A program made the translations under genes and the position numbers. Below, one piece after another: positions 9,082 to 18,576 of a DNA stretch of 64,000 nt (positions within the stretch are counted from its first letter, which is position 1; every line of letters begins with the position of its first letter). Below the pieces are notes generated by a model. That model was not told the origin of the DNA, searched no databases, and saw only the letters and a list, made by a program, of their open reading frames with translations. The DNA comes from Mesorhizobium sp. AR07. GTDB taxonomy: Bacteria > Pseudomonadota > Alphaproteobacteria > Rhizobiales > Rhizobiaceae. The DNA lies in assembly GCF_024746815.1 (NCBI RefSeq), contig NZ_CP080528.1, positions 620,001 through 684,000 on the forward strand, written 5' to 3'.

Positions 9082-10671
9082 ATGACAAACCACTATGACG
9101 CAGTCGTACTAGGCGGCGGACACAATGGCCTGGTGTGTGCGGCCTATTTGGCACGAGCAGGAATGCGAACGACTGTTCTGGAACGGCGCCACGCAGTCGG
9201 CGGTGCGGCATTTTCTGAAGAGGTGTTTCCCGGCTTCACATTCTCAGTCTTTTCGTACGGGTTGCAGCACCTTTACCCGCAAATCATTGATGATCTGGAC
9301 CTTCGGAAATTTGGTCTGAAAGCCGTCCCCTATGGCGACCTCTTCAGTCCGACAGAAGACGGTCATTGCTTGATAACAAATGACGATGTCGCAGCAACTG
9401 CGAAGAACATAGCCCAGTTCTCTACGCGAGACGCTGAAGCGTATCCCAAGTTCGTCGACTTTCATAATGGACTAGCGGCCTACATGCGCCATCTCGGCAC
9501 GGAGGTTCCGCCAGATCCAACTGCTTCAACGTTCCGCGATGTCACCAGAACGCTCGCATTCTCTTGGCGGAATTTTGGGCTGAGAACCAAGATGTTTGAT
9601 TTTGCCGAACTTATGACCCAAAGCGCTGAGGAATATCTGAGCCATTGGTTTGAGAACAATGCCGTTCGTGCGCTGTTCGCTTATCAGGCAGGCATTGGAA
9701 ATTTCATAGGTCCGCATTCGCGAGGATCCGCGCTTGCGTGCGTCTACAATATGCTGACTGATCATTCCTACGAAGTAGTACGCGGGCACGTTATCGGAGG
9801 CATGGGAACCGTATCGAAAGCCCTGGCGGCATCCGCTCAGCGCTTAGGTGTAGAGATTCACACTAACGCCGAAGTCGAACACGTTATCGTCGAAGGTGGT
9901 AAGCTCAAAGGCGTAGCAACCAAAGACGGTCGGGAGTATCGTTCTGGAATTGTAGCCAGCAGCATGCATTCGAAAATTCTCTTTGGTAAGGTCGTTGAGC
10001 GAAAACATCTTCCAGATGACCTCGTTCAATCGCTGGAAAAATTCAACACTGTCGGCACGAACTGGAAAATCAACGTCGCTTGCAATCGGCCGCCTCAGCT
10101 CAAATGCCTTGGGTCGGACACTGACAGCCCAGTATCAGCATTCGTGCATATCGGGCCCACTATAGATTACCTAGAAAAAGCATACGATGATGCGAAGTAC
10201 GGAAAATTTGCCCAGGTCCCGTGGATGACCGTGGCAACGCCTACCTACCTCGATAAGAGCATGGCGCCCGAGGGTAAGCATGTCGTGAACCTCTACGGTG
10301 GTCATGTTCCATATAAACTACGCGAGGGAGACTGGTCGTCACGCCGATCCGAGTTCGTCCAAACTGTTTGGAAAGTGCTGGATGAATTTGTTCCAGGATT
10401 TACGAATGAGATCATAGATTATCAGGTCCTGCTTCCCACCGATATCGAAAATATCCTCAACATACCAGGGGGCAACATCCTGCATGGGCAGATGACTCCC
10501 GATCAATTGTTCTCGCGCAGGCCGTACCCGCACTACGCGGACTATAGGACACCCATCAAAGGCCTATATCAATGTGGCTCCTCCTGCCACCCTGGTGGGG
10601 GCGTCACCGGATTGCCAGGCTTCAACGCGGTGCGGGAGATCCTGCGAGATCGTGGGAAGAATCGATCTTGA
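9082..10671 (+). CDS. FAD-dependent oxidoreductase of the phytoene desaturase/PYROXD2-like family
   Basis: A 529-residue flavoprotein. The dinucleotide-binding motif GGGHNGL is at residues 11-17 and is followed by the acidic end of the second strand (VLERR). The C-terminus has the family signature GLYQCGSSCHPGGGVTGLPG. The ATG at 9082 has AGGAGGTG at 9069-9076. The family includes carotenoid desaturases and uncharacterised amine or alcohol oxidoreductases. No phytoene synthase or other carotenoid gene is near, so a role with the neighbouring SDR and ABC transporter in small-molecule catabolism is more likely, but this is an inference. Confidence 0.85.
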   Translation: MTNHYDAVVLGGGHNGLVCAAYLARAGMRTTVLERRHAVGGAAFSEEVFPGFTFSVFSYGLQHLYPQIIDDLDLRKFGLKAVPYGDLFSPTEDGHCLITNDDVAATAKNIAQFSTRDAEAYPKFVDFHNGLAAYMRHLGTEVPPDPTASTFRDVTRTLAFSWRNFGLRTKMFDFAELMTQSAEEYLSHWFENNAVRALFAYQAGIGNFIGPHSRGSALACVYNMLTDHSYEVVRGHVIGGMGTVSKALAASAQRLGVEIHTNAEVEHVIVEGGKLKGVATKDGREYRSGIVASSMHSKILFGKVVERKHLPDDLVQSLEKFNTVGTNWKINVACNRPPQLKCLGSDTDSPVSAFVHIGPTIDYLEKAYDDAKYGKFAQVPWMTVATPTYLDKSMAPEGKHVVNLYGGHVPYKLREGDWSSRRSEFVQTVWKVLDEFVPGFTNEIIDYQVLLPTDIENILNIPGGNILHGQMTPDQLFSRRPYPHYADYRTPIKGLYQCGSSCHPGGGVTGLPGFNAVREILRDRGKNRS

Positions 10672-10869
10672 AGCTGACACTCGGTGGCCGCCACGACGTC
10701 ACGCCTTGTCGCCCCGCGAGGTGTAGTCACGAAACGAGCGTGCTGCCTCTCCGGCCCGTCTTCGTTGACGAAAAGCTAGAGTCGTTGCGCATCTAGGTCA
10801 CGTCCGGAGAGCCTAACCCGTAGACGACGCTCCGTAGCTCAAAGGTAGAAAGGCAGAAAGAAACAAGTG

Positions 10870-11208
10870 ATGGACGTTCGCGCAGCAGTGGCCATGCAGG
10901 CCGGCAAACCGCTTGAGATCATGACCGTTCAGCTCGACGGCCCGAAGGCCGGCGAAGTGCTGGTCGAGATCAAGGCAACCGGCATCTGCCACACCGACGA
11001 GTTCACTTTGTCGGGCGCCGATCCCGAAGGCCTGTTTCCGGCCATCCTCGGCCATGAGGGCGCCGGCGTCGTCGTCGATGTCGGCAAGGGCGTCACCTCG
11101 GTCAAGAAGGGCGACCACGTCATCCCGCTCTATACGCCCGAATGCCGGCAGTGCCCGTCTTGCCTGTCCAGAAAAACCAATCTGTGCACGGCGATCCGCA
11201 CCACGCAG
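10870..11208 (+). pseudogene. Truncated S-(hydroxymethyl)glutathione dehydrogenase (class III alcohol dehydrogenase)
   Basis: The first 113 residues closely follow the glutathione-dependent formaldehyde dehydrogenase pattern. The zinc ligands C40 (TGICHTDEF), H62 (ILGHEGAG) and structural cysteines C92, C95, C98 and C106 (ECRQCPSC, NLCTAIR) are all present. After TTQ at 11208 the frame runs into unrelated sequence, so the coenzyme domain (about 260 residues) is missing. The base composition is noticeably more GC-rich than its left neighbour. It cannot encode a working enzyme. Confidence 0.88.
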
Positions 11209-11329
11209 GCGGCCGCCGCCGCGGCACCCCTTAACTCGGCGACCATATCGCCCCTTGCATGTTCTAATGTCATGGCCCGAAACCTCCATGTTCATCGGCC
11301 TTGTTGCAAGGTGCCTGGGCGCATCGCTT

Positions 11330-11509
11330 ACTGACAAGGCCAAAGGCTTCGAGGTCCTACCGCGCCGGTGGGTGGTGGAGCGTACATTCGCCTGGCTCGG
11401 CAGGTGCCGAAGGCTGGCAAAGGACTTCGAGCGCACCATCGCCTCCGCCGAAGCTTGGGTCTTCATCGCAAACATCCGAATGCTCACCCGCAGGCTCGCA
11501 AGACATTGA
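11330..11509 (+). pseudogene. IS5-family transposase C-terminal fragment
   Basis: Residues KGFEVLPRRWVVERTFAWLG followed by RCRRLAKDFERTIASAEAW are the typical C-terminus of IS5 (IS427/IS1031-like) transposases, including the glutamate of the DDE triad (VVERT). Nothing of the N-terminal two thirds is present, so this is a stump left near the formaldehyde dehydrogenase truncation point. Confidence 0.8.
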
Positions 11510-11710
11510 AATATCCACGGTCATTTCGATTCAGACACTTAGAGTTTTCGACACCAGCCTGTCGCGGCCTTACGCGCAACGGGGTGGTTCCACTTGCTGC
11601 CCGTTTCAAAAAGACGGACGCCCGCATGATGTGTCTCCGAGCGCTGACTGAAGGGCATCCAGTCCATGGCCCTGTTCCAGTTTATCGGTTGGCTCACGAG
11701 ATCTCTGCTT

Positions 11711-12892
11711 TCAGTCGATAACAAGCAGCTTGCGAGGGACGCTCGAGAGAAACTCGACTTCCCCTTCGGTGATAAGGAAGCTTTCTGTGATCTCGATGCC
11801 CCAATCGCCATACCACAACCCTGACATGAAGTGGAACGCCATGCCTGGACGCAGTTCCGTCCTGTCGCCTTGTCGGAAGCTTGCAGAGTTTTCTCCCCAC
11901 GCGGGAGGGTAGCCGATGCCAATCGGGTAACCGGACCGGCTCGTCTTCTCGAAACCATACCGCGCCAAGGCACCCGAGTAAGCTTTGGCAATGTCCTCGC
12001 AGCAATTGCCAGCTACGGCCTTCTCAAGACCTGCTTGCATGCCGTCCAGAACTGCTGCTTCAGCGTCCAATATCTGGGCAGTCGGCTTGCCGAGATAATA
12101 TGTCCTTGAAAGCGGGCAATGGTAGCGCTTATGCACACCTGCGAACTCAAAGAATATGGCTTCGTTTCCCCGTATCGGCTGGTCGGTCCATGTAAGGTGC
12201 GGAGCCGAGGCGGCCGCACCGGCACCCAGGTTCGGCACGCAGGCCGGATAATCGCCCCAGTAGCCATCGACGCCGCGCGTTGCCACGTAGGAAAGCTCGG
12301 CGATCACGTCAGACTGCTTGATGCCAGGACGCAACACTTCCGAAACCCGTTGATACATAGCCTCAACGATTTTTCCCGCACCTCGCATACATTCGATCTC
12401 TCGAGGTGATTTCACAAGTCGCTGCCAATTTATCAGCCTATCGGCCTTCTGAAACCTTGCATTCGGCAATGACGTAGCAAGCGCCTCGAAGGACGCAGCA
12501 GAAAAGCAGGAGCTATCTTTCTCAACGCCTATGATTGACGAACCATATCCTTCATCGGCGATGATCGCCCCCAGAGCGGACATTGCGTGGAGCGTGTCGG
12601 ACTGTACGTACTCATCACCGTACCACCTGATCCTGTCCTCACTGATGTAAGCGGTGCGGCGGCATCCATTTGCGTCCATACGCCGACCGAACCACAAAGG
12701 ATCGTCTTCCTTGGTTATGACGACGCATTGAGGCACATAATAGGAGCATCCGTCGTAGCCGGTGAGCCAGTGCATATTGGCAGGATCGGTAACAACCAAC
12801 AGATCAAGCCCTGCCTGCTCCATTGCCTTGCGAGCCTTCTCCAGGCGCGTTTTATATTCGGACAATTCGAACCGAAGCGTTTCAGTGCTCAT
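11711..12892 (-). CDS. doeA: M24-family hydrolase, ectoine hydrolase (DoeA/EutD)-like
   Basis: A 393-residue protein of the M24 (creatinase/aminopeptidase P) fold. It has an N-terminal creatinase-like domain (residues about 10-150, YVPQCVVITKEDDPLWFGRR) and a C-terminal pita-bread domain with SGYPIGIGYPPAWGE and LRPGMAFHFMSGLW. In ectoine users this subfamily (DoeA, EutD) opens the ectoine ring to N-acetyl-diaminobutyrate. The start is ATG 12892, with AAGGA inside the end of the upstream gene; that gene stops at 12894, so the two are coupled. It is the last gene of the cluster and has a paralogue at 16811. The symbol is assigned by family resemblance and by eutA, eutB and eutC neighbours. Confidence 0.78.
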   Translation of the reverse strand: MSTETLRFELSEYKTRLEKARKAMEQAGLDLLVVTDPANMHWLTGYDGCSYYVPQCVVITKEDDPLWFGRRMDANGCRRTAYISEDRIRWYGDEYVQSDTLHAMSALGAIIADEGYGSSIIGVEKDSSCFSAASFEALATSLPNARFQKADRLINWQRLVKSPREIECMRGAGKIVEAMYQRVSEVLRPGIKQSDVIAELSYVATRGVDGYWGDYPACVPNLGAGAAASAPHLTWTDQPIRGNEAIFFEFAGVHKRYHCPLSRTYYLGKPTAQILDAEAAVLDGMQAGLEKAVAGNCCEDIAKAYSGALARYGFEKTSRSGYPIGIGYPPAWGENSASFRQGDRTELRPGMAFHFMSGLWYGDWGIEITESFLITEGEVEFLSSVPRKLLVID

Positions 12893-12893
12893 T

Positions 12894-13643
12894 TCAGAAT
12901 CCTTCGCCGATCTTGTCAAAACGCTTCACGCCAGACGGACCGACCACCGTGGCAAGCGTCAGCTTGCAGAGATCCGTAATGTCGTAGATAGGAAGCCCTG
13001 TTTTACGCCGAAGCGCTTTCGCGACGATAGGAAACCCTGTGCACTCGAAGAGTAACATCGCAATTTCGGGATGCTGGGCACGGAGGCGCGCGATGCAATC
13101 ACCAACCTCATGTTCAATCTGATCAACATCCGTCCGCACGAAGGGACGGGCCAAAGCGTTGCGCGTGTACACGCCGCTTTCGATCCCTCCTACGACCACG
13201 CGCTCCCGACGGTCCGCATGTTGGATGCCCAACAGATCCTGGCTGCAATGCCGTGAGTCAGCTGTTAGCACGGCAAGCTTCTTTCCAGGAGCTAGCTGGC
13301 GAAGTAGAGTCGGTATGAGGAGCAGGCTCGAGGTTACCACCGGCACATCCACTGCTGCGGAAATAGCTGCCTGATGACGGATTAAAAAACCACAGTCGGC
13401 GGCAATTACGCTGGCTCCTCGCTCGACGAGCCTCCCGGCGGCTGCCACGCAGGCGCCTTCGAGTGAGGCGTCACCTCGAATGACAACCTCTGCCAACGCA
13501 CCTTCCACCATTTCCGTTATTATGGGTCGGCCAAACGTCGCGGGATCAACTAGGGATCCTTCGCGCGGAGGAAAGCAATGGTCGGGCGACAAGCCCTCGT
13601 CGAGCTCAAGAATACCAAGAATGGCGTTGCTTTGCGAAGTCAT
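12894..13643 (-). CDS. eutA: Asp/Glu racemase-superfamily protein, EutA-like
   Basis: A 249-residue protein of the aspartate/glutamate racemase and maleate isomerase superfamily. Cysteines in the expected catalytic neighbourhoods are VIAADCGFL (residues about 84-92) and LLFECTGFP (residues about 200-208). An eutA gene of this family sits with eutB and eutC in the rhizobial ectoine-utilisation operon; its exact reaction is unsettled. The ATG at 13643 has AAAGGAG 8 bases upstream. It lies between the eutC remnant and the doeA-like gene, one base from the latter. Confidence 0.75.
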   Translation of the reverse strand: MTSQSNAILGILELDEGLSPDHCFPPREGSLVDPATFGRPIITEMVEGALAEVVIRGDASLEGACVAAAGRLVERGASVIAADCGFLIRHQAAISAAVDVPVVTSSLLLIPTLLRQLAPGKKLAVLTADSRHCSQDLLGIQHADRRERVVVGGIESGVYTRNALARPFVRTDVDQIEHEVGDCIARLRAQHPEIAMLLFECTGFPIVAKALRRKTGLPIYDITDLCKLTLATVVGPSGVKRFDKIGEGF

Positions 13644-13661
13644 GAATAACGCTCCTTTGTT

Positions 13662-14401
13662 TCAAACGGCAGGTGGCGCGAGCGCCAATCGCGTCGCGGC
13701 CAAAACTTTGCACCAAGTCATCATTCGATCTTTGTTCCGGCTCTTGCGGCAAGCCCCCTTTCTCTCCAGGATTGGATGTTCAGCTGGTGTCGTGGTTATG
13801 ATAACGTGCGCACCGGCGACGGCCTCTTCCCGCTCTGCACACGCGATGACGCTGATATGCAGCTGAACGGACAGTTCTCGCGCGGCCGCCTGGGCTTTAT
13901 AGTGTCACGAGCCCAGATACGAGCCGATTGAATTGGCCGCACCAAGCTAAGAGCTTTCAACTGCAGACGCGCCTGCACCCCGGCTCCAAAGACGGCGGCT
14001 ACCGATGCATCCTGGCGGGCGAGGTGCATCGCAGCTACCGCGCCTGCTGCGGCTGTGCGAACATTCGTTAGATAACCGTTGTCGAGCAACAGTGCCTGAA
14101 CCAAGCCCGTGTTGCTTGACAGTAGAACCATCAGGCCGTTCGTACTGGGCAAGCCGATCTCCGGGTTGCCGAAAAAACCAGGACTGATCTTGATGGCGAA
14201 GCCATCGAGACCCGGTACGTACGCGGTCTTGACATCCACTTCCCCGCGGTGCTCCGGAACATCAAGGCGCAGAATTGGTGGCATGACCACTTTTTTCGTC
14301 GCAACGGTGCGAAACGCGCCTTCCACGCAACGAATAGCCTCCAGATCAAGTGTCACCAGATCTCTCAGCTGTTGTTCCGTCAATATGGTCGTCGTTCTCA
14401 T
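13662..14401 (-). pseudogene. eutC: Ornithine cyclodeaminase-family EutC, frameshifted and shortened
   Basis: The N-terminal 170 residues match the ornithine cyclodeaminase/mu-crystallin family: KISPGFFGNPEIGLPSTNG, GYLTNVRTAAAGAVAAMH and the nucleotide-binding AVFGAGVQARLQL. At about 13897-13902 (after WARDT) the frame is lost. One frame over, the DNA continues with AQAAARELSVQLHISVIACA and AHVIITTTPAEHPIL, so a single base was lost or two were gained. Even there the reading ends at 13662, well short of the usual 320-330 residues. Its ATG overlaps the eutB stop (ATGA). Loss of this step may alter or block part of the pathway. Confidence 0.82.
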
Positions 14402-15387
14402 GGCAAGGTCCTCAAAAATTCGGCGATTTCACCGCTCACGATGCGACGATGTAAGTCCATATCGATATTGCGGCCCGTCAGGACGGTCACGACAGGGCCC
14501 CGCAGGTCGGTGACCTTTTTCGCTATCAGGGCTGCCATCCCGATCGCGCCAGCGCCTTCTACGACCTCGCGCTCCTGTGCATATGCGTGTTGAATGCCGG
14601 CGGCTATCTCGGCCTCGCTTAAGAGGATGACGTCGTCCAACAGTTCCCGACACATCGCAAAGGTCCATCTATTGTCGAGGCCAATGCCGCCGCCAAGCGA
14701 GTCTGCTAGCGTTTCGAATTCTTCTACCTCGACAGGATGGCCGGCATCGAGACTGGCCTTCATTGCAGCGCCGTGTAACATTGTGAGGCCAATGACTCGT
14801 GTTTGCGGCCGCCGAGATTTGATCGCTCGCGCCACACCCGATGCCAAGCCCCCGCCCGAAAGCCCAAGCAGCACGGTCGCCACATCCGGTAGCGCATCGA
14901 CGATCTCGAGCCCAAGCGTTCCTTGCCCTGCGATGACCGCCGGATGATCGAATGGGGGCACCAGGCACAATCCTTCGGTTCCGACCAATCGCTCGACCTC
15001 TTTCTGGGCCTGATCCTGCGAGGCCCCAACGATCCGGACCTCCGCACCGAGGCGCCGGATCTCGGACACCTTATTTTCCGGCACGAGATTAGACATGCAA
15101 ATAGTTGCCTTCACACCACGGTTTTTTGCCGCAAAACTAAGCGCCCTGCCATGATTACCGGTCGAGACAGTAACAACCCCATGCGCCCCTTCTTCAGCAG
15201 ATAATTGCAGAATTGCGTTGAATGCGCCGCGTAGCTTGAAACTGCCCGTAATCTGGTAATGCTCGAGTTTAAGGTACACGGGAACGCCACACGCGTCTGA
15301 CAACGAAGCCGACAGCGCAAGCGGGGTGGGAAGAATATGATCCCTGATGCGCATACGCGCGTTTTGGATGTCGTTGAGATCAATCAT
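14398..15387 (-). CDS. eutB: PLP-dependent threonine dehydratase-like protein, EutB-like
   Basis: A 329-residue fold-type II PLP enzyme. The lysine that binds the cofactor is K51 in ITGSFKLRGAF, and the phosphate loop is GLSGGGLASG near residue 178. It resembles threonine/serine dehydratases, and with eutC and eutA beside it, EutB of ectoine catabolism. The start is ATG 15387, preceded by GGAGAAGAAGGGA; the open frame upstream of it lacks a ribosome site. Its TGA overlaps the eutC start. Confidence 0.82.
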   Translation of the reverse strand: MIDLNDIQNARMRIRDHILPTPLALSASLSDACGVPVYLKLEHYQITGSFKLRGAFNAILQLSAEEGAHGVVTVSTGNHGRALSFAAKNRGVKATICMSNLVPENKVSEIRRLGAEVRIVGASQDQAQKEVERLVGTEGLCLVPPFDHPAVIAGQGTLGLEIVDALPDVATVLLGLSGGGLASGVARAIKSRRPQTRVIGLTMLHGAAMKASLDAGHPVEVEEFETLADSLGGGIGLDNRWTFAMCRELLDDVILLSEAEIAAGIQHAYAQEREVVEGAGAIGMAALIAKKVTDLRGPVVTVLTGRNIDMDLHRRIVSGEIAEFLRTLP

Positions 15388-15507
15388 TCCCTTCTTCTCC
15401 GTTTGTGACCCGGTCGAATTTTTTTCATCGCGCACTCCTACGGCTCCGGCACGGCGGCAAGCGTAGCTTTCCTGAAGCACCCTACCCCGTTTGCTTCAGA
15501 AGGAGGA

Positions 15508-16689
15508 CTAGGCGTGCAGGAGCTCCCAGCAGTACTGGATAGCCAGTTCCGTTGTTGGAATAAGGACTTTGTCGGAGGCTCCGAAGGTTGAGGTGTGAAC
15601 TCCAGACTCATTGCCTGGCTCTTTACTACCAAACCAGAAATAGATCGATGGGACGCAACTGGAATAAAAAGCAAAGTCGTCGCTGCCGGTGCTCGCTGAT
15701 CCCTCAACATACTTGTCCTCGCCCACCGTTTGCACGACAAGCTGACGGAAACGTTCGACCATTGCCTGGTCGTTCACCACAGGGGGCTCACCCATTTGGG
15801 AGATGAACTCTGCCTTGCCCCGATGCATCGCGGCGACACCCTCAGCGACTTCGCGCACGCGTTGCATCAAAAGGTATCGTCGTTCGGGACTGGCGGTCCG
15901 GATCGTACCTGTCATTTTGACCGAAGGGCAGATGATATTTATCGCCTCTCCGCCATGGATGGTTCCGATAGTCACGATCGCACGGTCGTCGACCGGCATT
16001 TCCCGGGATATTACTTTCTGAACCTCGTTGATGAAGGCGGCAGCGATGGAAATGGTATCCACCCCGAGATGGGGCTTCGCTCCATGTGCCATGGTTCCGG
16101 TAAGTTCGAGCGTAAACTGGTCGGATGAATTAGTAACTGCCCCCGCACGAGCGCCGTAGGAACCGACCGGGATATCTGTACGGACATGAAACCCCACCGC
16201 GGCGTCGAAGCCATGGAGCAGATTTTCTTCCACGATGGTTCGCCCACCGAGCGGCTCGGCTTCTTCCGCAGGCTGGAAGAAAATACGAACTCTTCCAGAG
16301 AAATTCGGTCGCATGCGGTGGACGGCAAGGGCCGCCTCCAAGGCGATCGACCCGTGCATGTCGTGTCCGCACGCGTGCATCACACCGGGTACTTGCGACC
16401 TGTACGATAGATCCTCGCGAGCTTCCTGAATGGGAAGGGCATCAATGTCCCCGCGTAACGCAATTGAACGATTTGCCCCAGCGGCGGAGCCCTGGATGTC
16501 AACATAGACACCGGTCTTGTGGAACGTTTTCGCTTCGGTCAAACCGAAGCGAGCCAGGGTCTCGATAATCCGCTTCTGAGTTTTCCACTCGTTATTCGAG
16601 AGTTCGGGCTCGCGATGCATCGCATGCCGCATCTCTACTACTGCGTCACGCTCGACCTCGGAGAGTAAGGTGTTGATAAGTCCATTCAT
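15508..16689 (-). CDS. M20-family amidohydrolase, possible N-acetyl-diaminobutyrate deacetylase (DoeB2-like)
   Basis: A 393-residue zinc amidohydrolase of the M20D (hippurate/IAA-amino acid hydrolase) type. Metal-site motifs are GVMHACGHDMHGSIAL (residues about 100-115) and FFQPAEEAEPLGG (about 137-149); the dimerisation domain includes GTMAHGAKPHLGVD. The canonical ectoine pathway needs a deacetylase after DoeA. The usual DoeB (aspartoacylase family) is absent here, and this M20 enzyme sits in its place, so it may do that job. This is inferred from context only; 120-bp gaps separate it from its neighbours. Confidence 0.8.
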   Translation of the reverse strand: MNGLINTLLSEVERDAVVEMRHAMHREPELSNNEWKTQKRIIETLARFGLTEAKTFHKTGVYVDIQGSAAGANRSIALRGDIDALPIQEAREDLSYRSQVPGVMHACGHDMHGSIALEAALAVHRMRPNFSGRVRIFFQPAEEAEPLGGRTIVEENLLHGFDAAVGFHVRTDIPVGSYGARAGAVTNSSDQFTLELTGTMAHGAKPHLGVDTISIAAAFINEVQKVISREMPVDDRAIVTIGTIHGGEAINIICPSVKMTGTIRTASPERRYLLMQRVREVAEGVAAMHRGKAEFISQMGEPPVVNDQAMVERFRQLVVQTVGEDKYVEGSASTGSDDFAFYSSCVPSIYFWFGSKEPGNESGVHTSTFGASDKVLIPTTELAIQYCWELLHA

Positions 16690-16810
16690 TGTGCTCTCAC
16701 TGTGTTTTCATCATTTTTATTTGATTTCGGTCCTAGCGGCGGCCAAGCAGCACCATCCGGAAGCGAACAAGACACCCTGGCATCAGAGAATTGCGCACAG
16801 GTCTCGATCT

Positions 16811-17989
16811 CTATTTTACGAACAGTTTGCGCGGGGTCGTGGTCAGAGGTTCAAAACCTGTGTCAGAAACCGCGAAGCTCTGCGTAATCGTAATCCCAAC
16901 GTTGCCTAGCCAGAGGCCGGGCATCATATGGAACACCATGCCAGGCTTGAGCACCGTTTCGTCAGCCTTACGTATGCTTGCTGTACGTTCCCCCGAGGCG
17001 GGAGGGAACCCAATGCCGGTCGGGTACCCGATGCGGGACTCCTTCTCAATTCCGTGGCGGGCAAGGGCTTTCCTGAACTCGCTATCGACCTCCGAACACG
17101 TCCGGCCGGGACGAACCGCTTCAAGGCCGACATTCAACGCTTCGACCGCTATTTCCGATAGGTCTTGGAAAGAAGGAGACGGCTTGCCGACAACAATCGT
17201 ACGAGCGAGATTGACCTGGTATCGATGGCGGCATCCCGACAGTTCCAGGTTGACGACGATCGAGTCTGGCAGCGGGTCGTCTGTCCAGGCTGCGTGAGGA
17301 GCGATCGAGCGCTCGCCGACGCAAAGATCAGGAGGGCAGCAAGGATAGTCGCCACCAAACTCGTTCGTACCGGAGACTTGTTGATGATAAATTGCAGCCG
17401 CGATGTCGCATTCACGGACGCCGGCTTGCACCGTATCGATGACGCGCTTCATGGCGACGTCCGCAAGTTGACCAGCTTGGCGCATAATAGCGACCTCAGC
17501 CGGGCTCTTCACCAGGCGAATCCAACCCACGAGAAGGTCGGCGTCCACGAACTCGGCATTGGGTAACGCGCGGGTAAGATCAGCGTGCCCGCGAGCGGGA
17601 TAGTAATAGCCTCCCATCTCTACGCCAATGCGCGCTTTTTCGCCCCCTACTTCCTTTACGATATCAGCCATGAAGTCATAGGCCGAAAGGGTCGTGGATT
17701 GAACATAGGTGTCCGGATAGGCGCGGATGTTATCTTCCGCGAGATAGGTAGTCATGGAGGCCGAAACTCGGTCCATGAATCGGCCAACCCAGATAGGTTC
17801 TTCGTGATCGTGAGCGACGATCACAATCTGAGGCGTATAGAATGAGTAGGCATTGTAGCCTGTAAGGTAGTTTTGATTAGGCGGTTCAGAGAGAATGAGA
17901 ATGTCTATCCCTCTGTGCGTCATCTCCTTTTTGACGGCAGCAAGACGAGCTTGAAACTCGGTGAGTTCGAAGTGCAGTTCTTTTATCAT
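16811..17989 (-). CDS. Second M24-family hydrolase, ectoine hydrolase (DoeA/EutD)-like
   Basis: A 392-residue paralogue of the protein at 11711, with the same layout: N-terminal creatinase-like domain (NYLTGYNAYSFYTPQIVIVA) and C-terminal metal domain (RIGYPTGIGFPPASGERTA, LKPGMVFHMMPGLWLGN). The two copies clearly differ, so they are old paralogues or were acquired separately rather than a recent duplication. ATG 17989 is preferred to the TTG at 18019; the latter would overlap the upstream stop. One copy may act on ectoine and the other on hydroxyectoine or another cyclic or peptide-like amide. Confidence 0.75.
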   Translation of the reverse strand: MIKELHFELTEFQARLAAVKKEMTHRGIDILILSEPPNQNYLTGYNAYSFYTPQIVIVAHDHEEPIWVGRFMDRVSASMTTYLAEDNIRAYPDTYVQSTTLSAYDFMADIVKEVGGEKARIGVEMGGYYYPARGHADLTRALPNAEFVDADLLVGWIRLVKSPAEVAIMRQAGQLADVAMKRVIDTVQAGVRECDIAAAIYHQQVSGTNEFGGDYPCCPPDLCVGERSIAPHAAWTDDPLPDSIVVNLELSGCRHRYQVNLARTIVVGKPSPSFQDLSEIAVEALNVGLEAVRPGRTCSEVDSEFRKALARHGIEKESRIGYPTGIGFPPASGERTASIRKADETVLKPGMVFHMMPGLWLGNVGITITQSFAVSDTGFEPLTTTPRKLFVK

Positions 17990-18015
17990 GTCTATCCCAG
18001 ATGCTGTTCGAAAAC

Positions 18016-18567
18016 TCAAATGGGCTGCGTCGTGATCTCATCAGCAACACTTTTGTCGATCGGAGTATTGAAGGTCATCAATATGTAGCCAAGCACGGAA
18101 TAGAATCCGACCGTTGCCATCAGGTCGAATACTGCTTGTTTTCCCATGGCTGTCGAAATCGCACGCTCGATATCTGGCGGCAGGCGGCCCGCATCGAAAA
18201 GAGCATCGACAGCGCGCGCAATCAGCCCGTCCTCTCCAACGGGAGAGGCGCGCATATCGCGAATTCGAGCGTCCGAAATACCCAAGGCACGAGCGCGGCT
18301 CACATGGTGGGTCCATTCATATGCAGAGCCCATCCGATGGGCCGCTCGTAAGATGACGAGTTCCGACCGGACTGGCCCCAAAGCGCTGTCTTTGACGATA
18401 TGCTGGCGTAGTGGAGCCCATGCCTTCAACAAGGTCGGATGGTGCGCCATTGTGCGGTAGACATTGAGGGCTCCTGCAAAGCCTGCCCTCATACCCGCAA
18501 TTTCGGCCGGCCAGTCCTCGTTCGATATCGGCGCACATGGAGAACTCTCTTTAACTGAGGAAGTCAT
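18016..18567 (-). CDS. Carboxymuconolactone decarboxylase (CMD)/AhpD-like protein
   Basis: A 183-residue all-helical CMD-domain protein. The core segment LGPVRSELVILRAAHRMGSAYEWTHH resembles the AhpD/CMD active-site helix, but the CxxC pair of peroxidase-type members is replaced (AHRMGSAYE), so redox activity is doubtful. It starts 9 bp after the aminotransferase gene and is surely co-transcribed. Members often accompany catabolic operons with unknown roles. Confidence 0.8.
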   Translation of the reverse strand: MTSSVKESSPCAPISNEDWPAEIAGMRAGFAGALNVYRTMAHHPTLLKAWAPLRQHIVKDSALGPVRSELVILRAAHRMGSAYEWTHHVSRARALGISDARIRDMRASPVGEDGLIARAVDALFDAGRLPPDIERAISTAMGKQAVFDLMATVGFYSVLGYILMTFNTPIDKSVADEITTQPI

Positions 18568-18576
18568 GGTAAGTCC

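Noticed and set aside
9082..10671. Carotenoid biosynthesis (phytoene desaturase)
   Set aside because: The family match is generic; no phytoene synthase, cyclase or other carotenoid gene is nearby, and the neighbours point to catabolism.
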